DNA from: Bacillus alveayuensis
Lineage (GTDB): Bacteria; Bacillota; Bacilli; Bacillales; Aeribacillaceae
Assembly: GCA_030812955.1 (NCBI GenBank)
Contig: JAUSTR010000012.1
Span: forward strand, 1 to 61,281
DNA: 61,281 nt
Direction: 5' to 3'
A program made the position numbers and the translations under genes. Each line of letters opens with the position of its first letter. Position 1 is the first letter of the stretch. The notes under the pieces are model-generated. The model saw nothing but the letters and a program-made list of their open reading frames with translations. It was not told the origin of the DNA and searched no databases. Below, piece by piece: positions 18,220 through 25,931 of this stretch.

Positions 18220-19674
18220 ATGAACACAAAATCGCTAATTGAATCTAAAAATTTTATAGGTGGAGAATGGGTATCGATTGAAGAAAACGAAACCATTGTC
18301 TATAACCCTTCCAACCTCCAAGAAGAAGTTGGCATCCTTTACTATTCTTCCGACAAACATGTATTTGAAGCGGAAAGGGCAGCAAAAGAAGGATTCAAAA
18401 TATGGTCGAACATGACAGGAATTGAACGGGGCAACTACCTGTATAAGATGGCAGAAGCATTGGAAAATCATCTTGAGGAATTAGCCGTGCTTGCAAGTAG
18501 GGAAATGGGAAAACCGATTGGTGAGATGCGAGGTGAAGTAGTACGGGGAATCAACTTATTGCGTTATTACGCCGCGGAAGGCACGCGCTCAAATGGAGAT
18601 GTCATTCCTTCAAGTGATAAAAATGTGCTACAATATTCCAAACGCGTTCCATTAGGAATAGTAGGAATTATTACACCATGGAATTTTCCAGTGGCCATTC
18701 CTATTTGGAAAATTGCTCCCGCTCTTATTTGCGGGAATTCAGTTATATGGAAACCAGCAGAAAACGCAGCGCTGTCTGCAACGAAGTTAATGGAAATATT
18801 CCAACAAGCAGGACTCCCGAACGGAGTTTTAAATCTTATCATTGGAAAAGGCCGAGAAGTGGGGAATACCCTTCTCGAAAGTGCGAATATCAATGCTGTT
18901 AGTTTTACGGGCTCATCGAATGTCGGCAAGCAAGTCGCTTCCATTTGCGGCAAACGAAATATTAAGTATCAAACTGAAATGGGGGGCAAAAATGCAGCTA
19001 TTATCCTTCGTGATGCTGATATCGAAAAAACGATTCCTATGATATTAAGTGGTGCTTTCCGTTCAGCTGGTCAAAAATGTACAGCAACCAGCCGCATCAT
19101 TGTTGAAGAAGACATTTACTCCACTTTTATGAAATCATTTAGTGAAGAAGTCTCTTTATTAAAAGCTAAAAATCCACTCCTTTCAGATTCATATCTTGGC
19201 CCTGTTGCATCTATAGACCAATATGAAACTGTCTCTTCTTACGTAAAAATAGCTAATGATGAAGCGGAAATTATTGCACAGGGAACTATTGAAAGCAATA
19301 ATGATGGTTATTTTATTAGACCGCTGGTGGTAGGTGGAATAAATACACAACATAAGTTAGTTCAGGAGGAAATATTTGGTCCATTAACAACTGTACTAGT
19401 TGCTAAAGACTATGATGAAGCAATTCAGTTATGTAACGAAACCGTTTATGGATTAAGCGCTTCTATTTTTACCACTGATTTATCAAAAGCTCATCGTTTC
19501 CTAGAAGAAGCGGAAGTTGGAATGGTGAGAGTCAACCAGGAAACAGCTGGTGTGGAGTATCAGGCGCCATTTGGTGGGATGAAGCAATCAAGCTCTCATT
19601 CAAGGGAACAAGGGCAATCAGCGCTTGATTTTTACTCTCAAATTAAGACTTGTGCCATTAAATATCATTTTTAA
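18220..19674 (+). CDS. Aldehyde dehydrogenase, probable 2-oxoglutarate semialdehyde (2,5-dioxovalerate) dehydrogenase
   Basis: The 484-residue NAD(P)-dependent aldehyde dehydrogenase shows the catalytic Cys in SAGQKCTATSR (about residue 287), the general base Glu in TEMGGKN (about 253), the nucleotide-binding TPWNFP and the FTGSSNVGK segment. It would oxidise the semialdehyde made by the preceding enzyme to 2-oxoglutarate, feeding the TCA cycle. The start is the ATG at 18220 with GGGAGG 7 bases before it; an upstream TTG in frame overlaps that site. A strong terminator follows. Confidence 0.85.
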   Translation: MNTKSLIESKNFIGGEWVSIEENETIVYNPSNLQEEVGILYYSSDKHVFEAERAAKEGFKIWSNMTGIERGNYLYKMAEALENHLEELAVLASREMGKPIGEMRGEVVRGINLLRYYAAEGTRSNGDVIPSSDKNVLQYSKRVPLGIVGIITPWNFPVAIPIWKIAPALICGNSVIWKPAENAALSATKLMEIFQQAGLPNGVLNLIIGKGREVGNTLLESANINAVSFTGSSNVGKQVASICGKRNIKYQTEMGGKNAAIILRDADIEKTIPMILSGAFRSAGQKCTATSRIIVEEDIYSTFMKSFSEEVSLLKAKNPLLSDSYLGPVASIDQYETVSSYVKIANDEAEIIAQGTIESNNDGYFIRPLVVGGINTQHKLVQEEIFGPLTTVLVAKDYDEAIQLCNETVYGLSASIFTTDLSKAHRFLEEAEVGMVRVNQETAGVEYQAPFGGMKQSSSHSREQGQSALDFYSQIKTCAIKYHF

Positions 19675-19687
19675 GCATATTTTCTAT

Positions 19688-19728
19688 AAAAATCACCCAG
19701 TGATTGCATACATCACTGGGTGATTTTT
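19688..19728. terminator. Bidirectional terminator between convergent genes
   Basis: A perfect 17-base stem (AAAAATCACCCAGTGAT and its complement) with a 7-base loop stands between the plus-strand dehydrogenase and the minus-strand oxidoreductase. A and T runs at both ends allow termination in both directions. Confidence 0.9.
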
Positions 19729-19740
19729 AATTACTAAAAA

Positions 19741-19780
19741 ATGGATGGTCTCATAGAATTTATCATGTGATACCATCCAT
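19741..19780 (-). terminator. Second hairpin downstream of the oxidoreductase operon
   Basis: ATGGATGGT pairs with ACCATCCAT across a 22-base loop, directly after the minus-strand gene stop. It lacks a clear T run and may be a message-end stabiliser rather than a terminator. Confidence 0.45.
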
Positions 19781-19788
19781 TCTCCTAA

Positions 19789-20991
19789 CTAAATATATTG
19801 ATACGTACCATACAGTTTTTCTCTATTTTCTTTGACATTTGGATAAAACTGAATAATTGCCTTTTCACGAATGTATTTTACGTTTTTAATTGCTTGTTGT
19901 AATTTCTGCTTTACGGTTTCTGTCGATATTCCCGCGTTATCCGCTATTGAATAACCAGCTACAAATCCCTGTGCTATTGCGACTTTAGCTCCTTCAATTC
20001 CAGTAATATTTCCTGCAACATATAGACCTTTTAAAGGTGTTTCCATTCGTTCATTATGTTGTGGGATATGCCCGCCCAGTTCAGGAATATAGCGAAATGG
20101 ACACCCAGCCACTGCAGCTAATTCTGCAAGTGGATATAGTCCTCCAGATATGCAAACAAAATCAACTGGTATTATTTTTTCAGTTCCATTAATAGGCTCT
20201 CCATCTACTGTGATATCCGCTATTTTTACCCCTTCTACTTGTTTCTCACCTATTATTTCAATAGCTGCCTTCCGCAAATGAAAAGGTATTCCCCATACAC
20301 TTATGCCTTTTTTCGGGAAAAAACGAAGTGCTAACTTACGTAATGATTCATTTATCATTAATCGACTTCCTAATCTTAATATAGAGGATGGAGCTAAGTG
20401 GGATGCTCTTAATAAACTTTTCATCACTTCCATTGGATCAGCGGCCGTCTTTGATATCTCATTTTTCGGAGGTAATATCATACACTCAATATTAAGTCCG
20501 GCAAGCTTTAGTTCATGCATGATCGCAAAGGAAAGAATATTAGCCCCAATGATAACTCCCTTTTTTCCAACTTTTACACGATGAACATTAGTCATTACCT
20601 GTGCAGCCCCTACTGACATCACTCCAGGCAAAGTCCATCCTGACATTGGTATTGGATATTCGGCTGCACCTGTTGCTAATAAAACATATGGGGTTTGCAT
20701 AATTCCATCGTTTGTGTAAACACTCCACCCATGTTCATATTTATCCAAGTGATAAACTGATATTCCACATTTAATTTCTACTCCTAGATTATCTGCTCGA
20801 GCAACTAATTTATCAGTTTCTTTAATACCGTTCCACCATGTTCCATCGTTTTCCTTATAAAGTTGCCCTAATAATCTTCCTCCCGGTTTTATAAATTCAT
20901 CAATTAATGTTACCTTAAGACCACATTCTCTTGCAGCAATTGACGCAGCTAATCCTGCTGGTCCAGCTCCAATAATGACTAATTCGCTCAT
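19789..20991 (-). CDS. FAD/NAD(P)-binding oxidoreductase, probable D-hydroxyproline dehydrogenase alpha subunit
   Basis: The 400-residue protein has an N-terminal FAD dinucleotide fold (IIGAGPAGLAAS), a second nucleotide fold near 140 (KKGVIIGANILSF) and a C-terminal NITGIEGAKVAIAQGFVAG block. It resembles the alpha subunit of hetero-oligomeric amine, proline and opine dehydrogenases (LhpF, HcnB and OoxA types), which passes electrons between the catalytic flavin subunit and the quinone pool. In relatives the C-terminal [2Fe-2S] BFD-like part is fused; here it is a separate gene (21329-21604). The start overlaps the end of the ferredoxin-like gene by 4 bases (ATGA), so the three genes form one operon behind a sigma-54 promoter. 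Confidence 0.82.
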   Translation of the reverse strand: MSELVIIGAGPAGLAASIAARECGLKVTLIDEFIKPGGRLLGQLYKENDGTWWNGIKETDKLVARADNLGVEIKCGISVYHLDKYEHGWSVYTNDGIMQTPYVLLATGAAEYPIPMSGWTLPGVMSVGAAQVMTNVHRVKVGKKGVIIGANILSFAIMHELKLAGLNIECMILPPKNEISKTAADPMEVMKSLLRASHLAPSSILRLGSRLMINESLRKLALRFFPKKGISVWGIPFHLRKAAIEIIGEKQVEGVKIADITVDGEPINGTEKIIPVDFVCISGGLYPLAELAAVAGCPFRYIPELGGHIPQHNERMETPLKGLYVAGNITGIEGAKVAIAQGFVAGYSIADNAGISTETVKQKLQQAIKNVKYIREKAIIQFYPNVKENREKLYGTYQYI

Positions 20992-21332
20992 ATGTTATTT
21001 TCCCCTTTAAACAAATCTTTAATTGGTGTTGGTTGTCTTTTTCCGTTATGAATATCCATATTTTCTTCCACTAAAGTAATGCAGGCTCTTACATTATTAC
21101 AACCATTTACAGTTACTCTGCATTCAAAACAATGCCCAATATTGCAATAAATTCCTCTTGCTGTGCCACTTTCTTCATGAAAACGCAATATGCGAATATT
21201 ATTGGCCAAAAGCGCTGCTGCAATAGTTTCTCCTTCATACGCCTCATAATATTGACCATTAAAATGAAATGGTATCTTTTTGCGATTTTTTATTTCACCT
21301 AAAACTGGATGGTTAATAATACGATTATTCAT
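20988..21332 (-). CDS. Plant-type [2Fe-2S] ferredoxin-like subunit, probable D-hydroxyproline dehydrogenase gamma subunit
   Basis: The 114-residue protein carries the Cys pattern of a plant-type [2Fe-2S] cluster (YCNIGHCFECRVTVNGC, then RAC). This matches the small gamma subunit (LhpE, OoxC or sarcosine-oxidase-alpha N-terminal type). It overlaps both neighbours by 4 bases, which points to coupled translation and a fixed subunit ratio. It probably relays electrons inside the multi-subunit dehydrogenase. Confidence 0.82.
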   Translation of the reverse strand: MNNRIINHPVLGEIKNRKKIPFHFNGQYYEAYEGETIAAALLANNIRILRFHEESGTARGIYCNIGHCFECRVTVNGCNNVRACITLVEENMDIHNGKRQPTPIKDLFKGENNI

Positions 21333-21604
21333 TTTAGATCACCTAACAATCCGAATGTAACAGGTCTTACGGGAGCTTGATATTTAAGTGGGGTGTTGAG
21401 AGTCATAGTATTTTTTTCGTCATAATCAGCAGCAATCATATCAATAAGATATCGACACGTTCTCCCACCGCAAAATCCCATACCAGCACGAGTTCTTAAT
21501 TTCAGTTCCCTTGATGAACATTTGTATTTTATAGATGTTTCAACTATATTTTGGTAAGAGACTTCTTCGCATCGACATACAATAAAATCTGTTGAGGTCT
21601 TCAT
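21329..21604 (-). CDS. Stand-alone BFD-like [2Fe-2S] protein
   Basis: The 91-residue protein has the bacterioferritin-associated ferredoxin (BFD) signature: CRCEEV near the start and GMGFCGGRTC later (four Cys as CxC...CxxxxC). In related dehydrogenases this domain is the C-terminal part of the alpha subunit; here it is the first gene of the three-gene unit. It is preceded by an AGGAGGG ribosome site and, 57 bases upstream, by a sigma-54 promoter. A role as electron-transfer subunit of the D-hydroxyproline dehydrogenase is inferred. Confidence 0.82.
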   Translation of the reverse strand: MKTSTDFIVCRCEEVSYQNIVETSIKYKCSSRELKLRTRAGMGFCGGRTCRYLIDMIAADYDEKNTMTLNTPLKYQAPVRPVTFGLLGDLK

Positions 21605-21660
21605 GTGTTTCCCTCCTCATTCAATGAATAGTAGATAGTATAGATTCTGTAATTATAACT

Positions 21661-21677
21661 TGCAAAAAACATGCCAA
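21661..21677 (-). promoter_or_regulatory. Sigma-54 (-24/-12) promoter
   Basis: Read on the minus strand the sequence is TTGGCATGTTTTTTGCA, a near-perfect sigma-54 site with the GG and GC 12 bases apart. It drives the three dehydrogenase subunit genes. It lies in the short gap behind the regulator gene, so the operon has its own promoter. Confidence 0.88.
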
Positions 21678-21692
21678 TAGGTACGCAGAAAA

Positions 21693-23402
21693 TTACATTT
21701 TAATACCGAGTTTCTTCATTCGATTGTATAACGTTGCTCGTGTAACACCTAATCTCTTCGCACACGCTTGTTTATTTCCATTTTCTATTCGAAGCACTCT
21801 CTCAATAATTTTTTTTTCGCACATCTCTAATTCTTCTTTAAGTGATAAGATTTTATCAACGTCAGCGTTAGTCTCTTCAAACTGATTATAAATGTTCACA
21901 CTGTGGTTATCGACTTGATGAACAAAAGGCAAATCCTCTATTTTTATAATTCCATCTGCAGCAAGCACTACCAAACGTTCAATAACATTTCGAAGTTCAC
22001 GTACATTCCCAGGCCAACTATAGTTAAATAATTCATTCATTACTTCTTGAGAAATACCATGAATTGGTCTGTTATATCTTATAGAAAATTCATACAAAAA
22101 GTAATGAGTCAGTTCGATTAGATCTTCTTTTCTTTCCCTTAAAGGAGGGATATTAATGCTTATGACGTTTAAGCGATAAAACAAATCTTCTCTAAATTTC
22201 CCTTCTTTCACCATATCCTCTAAATTTCTATTCGTCGCAGCAATTACTCTGAAATCTGCGTCGATTTCCTTTGTCCCTCCTATTCTATAAAATTTCTTTT
22301 CCTGCAACACTCGCAATAACTTAACTTGCATTTCCATTGGCATTTCACCGATTTCATCCAAAAATAATGTTCCACCTCTCGCCAATTCTATTTTTCCTTT
22401 TTTCCCTCTTTGGTCTGCCCCCGAAAACGCTCCCCTTTCATAGCCAAATAACTCACTTTCAAACAAAGACGCTGGAATTGCCCCACAATTTATAGGTATA
22501 AATGGAGCGTTGGGTGTCTCACGTGCATCATGAATGGCTTTAGCAAATAATTCTTTTCCAACCCCGCTCTCCCCTAATATCAAAACGGTTGACTTAGCTG
22601 AACTAACCTTTCGGGCCATTTCAATCGTTTTCCTAATCGCTCTGCTTCTCCCTTTTATCGTGCTAAACGGATCGTTCGAAGGTCTTAATCTCGCCACCTC
22701 CTGCTCTAATCGATGAACCTCGGTGGACATATTAAACAATTCTTGGTTTAGGCGTACTTGACTTGTAATGTCTGTTTCAGACACCACTGCACCGATGATC
22801 TTTCCATCGAGGTAAACGGGGTTAGAATTAATTAACACAAACAAATCAGGTCTTGGCTGATGACGATGCCTATGAAGTTTTCGCCCATGCTTTAACGTTT
22901 TTAAAATTTCCAGCATATCCGGTTCAAAGAAGCTTGTAACAGGTTTGCCGATGATATCGTCTCTCGGGATAGAAAAAATTTTTTCTGCTCCTTCTGTCCA
23001 AGCACATACCGTTTCATCTTTATCAATCACCGTGCAGGATGCATCCATTGTTTCTAATACAGTATCGAAAAAAGCGCGCAAGCACCTAAAAGAGTTGAAT
23101 AAACAGTCGCTCACAATCCCAGAGTCAATAAATCCAATAGGGCTTCCTGCATGGTCTTTTACCAATAAACAACGATATTTTTTTACATATTTCACTACTT
23201 CTTCTATGGGTGTGTCACAATCCACCATCATACTTTTTGACAGCTTTAGCGGATCAAAACCGATGATATAAAAGACATCTTGATCTATAAGAAAAGCCGC
23301 ATCAGCATCAGCAGCACTGATCATTTCTTTTTTAGATTTAAAAACAACAAAGTCCCGGTTAACAATTTCTTCTAAACTAGGAAGCTTATAATTCACACCC
23401 AT
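21693..23402 (-). CDS. Sigma-54-dependent activator with CBS-like and PAS domains (PrdR/RocR type)
   Basis: The 569-residue protein has an N-terminal CBS-like region (about 10-110), a PAS domain (about 115-220), a short coiled linker, an AAA+ domain (about 245-475) and a C-terminal Fis-type helix-turn-helix (about 530-568). Walker A is GESGVGKE, and the sigma-54 contact loop reads GAFSGA in place of the usual GAFTGA. The [13 protein letters not shown] Walker B region and the R-finger segment are intact. It almost certainly activates the three sigma-54 promoters of this locus; hydroxyproline or a pathway intermediate is the likely signal. The start is either ATG 23402 or the GTG at 23396, as the GGGGG site touches the ATG. 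Confidence 0.9.
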   Translation of the reverse strand: MGVNYKLPSLEEIVNRDFVVFKSKKEMISAADADAAFLIDQDVFYIIGFDPLKLSKSMMVDCDTPIEEVVKYVKKYRCLLVKDHAGSPIGFIDSGIVSDCLFNSFRCLRAFFDTVLETMDASCTVIDKDETVCAWTEGAEKIFSIPRDDIIGKPVTSFFEPDMLEILKTLKHGRKLHRHRHQPRPDLFVLINSNPVYLDGKIIGAVVSETDITSQVRLNQELFNMSTEVHRLEQEVARLRPSNDPFSTIKGRSRAIRKTIEMARKVSSAKSTVLILGESGVGKELFAKAIHDARETPNAPFIPINCGAIPASLFESELFGYERGAFSGADQRGKKGKIELARGGTLFLDEIGEMPMEMQVKLLRVLQEKKFYRIGGTKEIDADFRVIAATNRNLEDMVKEGKFREDLFYRLNVISINIPPLRERKEDLIELTHYFLYEFSIRYNRPIHGISQEVMNELFNYSWPGNVRELRNVIERLVVLAADGIIKIEDLPFVHQVDNHSVNIYNQFEETNADVDKILSLKEELEMCEKKIIERVLRIENGNKQACAKRLGVTRATLYNRMKKLGIKM

Positions 23403-23424
23403 CCCCCTATATGATGTCTAATAT

Positions 23425-23474
23425 TTTTTACATATTATAAAATTTTATACACAATTATATTATATATGTAAAAA
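23425..23474. promoter_or_regulatory. Inverted repeats upstream of the flavin oxidase promoter, probable activator site
   Basis: TTTTTACATAT (23425-23435) pairs with ATATGTAAAAA (23464-23474). Between them lies a 14-base perfect palindrome TATAAAATTTTATA (23436-23449), whose right half extends into TTTTATACAC, the half-site also found before the promoter at 17161. It stands between the divergent regulator and flavin oxidase genes, 40-90 bases before the sigma-54 promoter. Confidence 0.6.
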
Positions 23475-23512
23475 TATTTTGTCAATTATAAATAAGTTGC
23501 AACCGTTTTCTG

Positions 23513-23529
23513 TTGGCATAGTTTTTGCT
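23513..23529 (+). promoter_or_regulatory. Sigma-54 (-24/-12) promoter
   Basis: TTGGCATAGTTTTTGCT matches the sigma-54 consensus with GG (23515) and GC (23527) 12 bases apart. It precedes the flavin oxidase and epimerase genes. Confidence 0.88.
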
Positions 23530-23555
23530 CTTTATAATGGGTGAAAGGAGGGAGG

Positions 23556-24746
23556 ATGTTGAAAAAAACATTTGAAATAATCATCGTAGGAGGAGGAATT
23601 ATTGGCAGTGCTATTGCTTATTACGTATCAAAATCGGGGCTAAGTGTAGCCGTATTAGAAAAAAACGAATTAGCAAGTGGGACATCATCCAGATGTGACG
23701 GAAACATACTAGCGATTGATAAAGATCCAGGATTCGATAGCCAAATGTCTTTAGCTAGCCAGAAATTAGTAGACGAATTAAGTAAAGAATTAGAGTACCA
23801 CTTTGAATATCGAGCACCCGGCAGTATTTTAGTGTGTGAAACTGAAGAAGAAATGATGGCCGCAGAAAAATGGGTGGCACGGCAAAAAGAAGCGGGACTT
23901 CCTTTTCGAATGCTAGATCAAAGCGATATTAAGCAAGAATCCCCTTTTTTTGCTGATGACTTATTAGGAGGATTAGAATGTAAAACCGATTCAACTGTTA
24001 ATCCTTACATGTTTTCATTCGCACTAGCAGAAGGAGCAAAAAAAAGAGGAGTTGAAGTTTACACCCATACTGAAGTTCAGTTAATCAAAAAATTAACTAC
24101 GGGAGACTTTGAAATCGAAACAACAAACGGATTATTTATAGCCAAAAAAGTCGTAAATGCCGCTGGGGTATGGGCTTCCAAAATCGGAAAGATGCTTGGC
24201 ATTTCCATTCCCATTCAACCAAGAAAAGGCCATATTATTGTTGCATCGAGGCAACAGCCTGTTGGTCTTAGAAAAGTTATGGAATTTGGTTACCTAATGT
24301 CGAAGTTTGGTGGCAAACGAAAAGTAGATCCTTTAACTGAAAAGTATGGCGTAGCTTTAGTATTTGAACCAACAGAAAGTCAAAATTTTTTGATTGGAAG
24401 CAGTAGAGAATTCGTGGGATTTAATACAACCGTGAATATTGATGTTATCAAATGCGTGGCACGTCGTGCAATTCGGTTTTATCCTAAAATGGCTGATATG
24501 TTAGTCATTAGAACTTATGCGGGTCTACGCCCATGGACAGAAGATCATCTACCTATTATCTCTCACGTTGATGAAGTCCCTGGATTTTATATTGCTGCTG
24601 GTCACGAAGGTGATGGAATTAGTTTAGCTGCTATCACAGGGAAACTAATCGACGAATTAATCAGGGAAGAATCACACACATCAGTTCCCATCGAACCATT
24701 AAGATACGATCGCTTTAAAACGAAAGAAGGAGTTGCTCGTTCATGA
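23556..24746 (+). CDS. DadA-like FAD oxidoreductase, probable D-hydroxyproline dehydrogenase catalytic (beta) subunit
   Basis: The roughly 396-residue protein is a D-amino-acid oxidase/glycine oxidase family flavoprotein: IIIVGGGIIGSAIAYYVS is the FAD fold, SGTSSRCDGN follows, and the C-terminal TYAGLRPWTEDHLPII and AGHEGDGISLA blocks complete the FAD site. It is expected to oxidise cis-4-hydroxy-D-proline to 1-pyrroline-4-hydroxy-2-carboxylate together with the alpha, gamma and BFD-like proteins encoded at 19789-21604. The ATG at 23556 follows an AAAGGAGGGAGG site; an upstream GTG at 23541 has no ribosome site. Its stop overlaps the epimerase start by 4 bases. Confidence 0.83.
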   Translation: MLKKTFEIIIVGGGIIGSAIAYYVSKSGLSVAVLEKNELASGTSSRCDGNILAIDKDPGFDSQMSLASQKLVDELSKELEYHFEYRAPGSILVCETEEEMMAAEKWVARQKEAGLPFRMLDQSDIKQESPFFADDLLGGLECKTDSTVNPYMFSFALAEGAKKRGVEVYTHTEVQLIKKLTTGDFEIETTNGLFIAKKVVNAAGVWASKIGKMLGISIPIQPRKGHIIVASRQQPVGLRKVMEFGYLMSKFGGKRKVDPLTEKYGVALVFEPTESQNFLIGSSREFVGFNTTVNIDVIKCVARRAIRFYPKMADMLVIRTYAGLRPWTEDHLPIISHVDEVPGFYIAAGHEGDGISLAAITGKLIDELIREESHTSVPIEPLRYDRFKTKEGVARS

Positions 24747-25768
24747 AATTTCAAAAAATCTTTCATACGATTGATACTCATACCGGAGGAAACCCTACAA
24801 GAACAGTTATTAACGGACTTCCGAAGTTAGAAGGAAAAACGATGTCTGAGAAAATGCTTCACATGAAAGAGGAATATGATTGGATTCGAAAATTCCTTAT
24901 GTTTGAACCAAGAGGTCATGATGTGATGTCAGGTGCTTTACTTATAGAGCCTTGTCATCCTGAAGCAGATGTAGGTGTCATCTATATCGAAACCGGCGGC
25001 TATTTACCAATGTGCGGACACGATACGATTGGTTTTTGTACAGCACTAGTTGAAGCAGGGCTAGTACCGGTTCAAGAACCTTATACGGATTTGAAATTAG
25101 ATACACCAGCTGGTTTAGTAAAAGTGAAAATCAAAGTAGAAAATGGTCAGGCAAAAGAAGTGACATTTCGTAATATCCCTTCATTTTTATTAAAGAGTAT
25201 ACGTGTTAATGTTGAAAATATCGGAGAAGTATATTGCGATATTGCCTACGGTGGGAACTTTTACGGTATTATCGATGCAAGAACAATCGGGTTAGAACTT
25301 GTACCAGAAAATGCCGCAAAAATCATCGATACTGCTGTTAAAATTCGCGATACAATCAATCAAACAACCGATGTTATTCATCCCGAACACTCTTTTATTA
25401 AGGGATTGACTCATATTGAGTTCTATACAGATCCTACTAATGAACAAGCACATTGCAAAAATACAGTTGTGGTACCACCAGGAGGAATTGACCGTTCACC
25501 TTGTGGCACAGGCACCTCGGCAAAACTTGCCGCCTTGTACGCACGCAATGAAATAAAAATTAATGAACTCTTTGTTCATGAAAGTATTATTGGAAGCCTT
25601 TTCAAATCGAAGATAGTCGATGTCACAAAAATAAAAGAATTTGATGCGGTTATACCAGAAATTACTGGGTCCGCATGGGTGACAGGTATGCACCAGTTCA
25701 TCTATGACAAAAATGACCCGTTAAAAGGAGGGTTTCTTCTTATACCTCCAATGACAGGAATTCATTAA
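24743..25768 (+). CDS. 4-hydroxyproline 2-epimerase (proline racemase family)
   Basis: The 341-residue protein belongs to the proline racemase superfamily. Both catalytic cysteines are present, C91 in PMCGHDTIGF and C254 in SPCGTGTSAK, with the DTHTGGNPTR start motif. Two cysteines mark racemases and epimerases; the related trans-3-hydroxyproline dehydratases replace the second with Thr. It would convert trans-4-hydroxy-L-proline to cis-4-hydroxy-D-proline, the first step of the pathway. The 4-base overlap with the flavin oxidase gene and the following pathway genes favour hydroxyproline over proline as substrate. Confidence 0.88.
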   Translation: MKFQKIFHTIDTHTGGNPTRTVINGLPKLEGKTMSEKMLHMKEEYDWIRKFLMFEPRGHDVMSGALLIEPCHPEADVGVIYIETGGYLPMCGHDTIGFCTALVEAGLVPVQEPYTDLKLDTPAGLVKVKIKVENGQAKEVTFRNIPSFLLKSIRVNVENIGEVYCDIAYGGNFYGIIDARTIGLELVPENAAKIIDTAVKIRDTINQTTDVIHPEHSFIKGLTHIEFYTDPTNEQAHCKNTVVVPPGGIDRSPCGTGTSAKLAALYARNEIKINELFVHESIIGSLFKSKIVDVTKIKEFDAVIPEITGSAWVTGMHQFIYDKNDPLKGGFLLIPPMTGIH

Positions 25769-25834
25769 TTCCTTTGTAAAAGACGATCATTTTCATGTTC
25801 CGTTGGAGCCAAAGCTTGTTCATCGGTATTTTCC

Positions 25835-25857
25835 GTAGATTCTTTTATAGAATCTAC
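25835..25857. terminator. Perfect hairpin between epimerase and carrier genes
   Basis: GTAGATTCT and AGAATCTAC form a 9-base stem with a 5-base loop, without a strong T run. It may weaken read-through from the epimerase into the carrier gene. Confidence 0.5.
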
Positions 25858-25876
25858 TCCTTATATTTATTTACTG

Positions 25877-25891
25877 AATTTTCATAATATT
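25877..25891 (+). promoter_or_regulatory. CodY-like box upstream of the NhaC-type carrier
   Basis: AATTTTCATAATATT matches the CodY consensus AATTTTCWGAAAATT at 13 of 15 positions and lies 41-55 bases before the start of the carrier gene. With the similar box at 16784 it suggests joint control of uptake by CodY. Confidence 0.45.
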
Positions 25892-25931
25892 AATTTAAAT
25901 CTAAATATAACCATTAGGAGGGGTTCATGTA

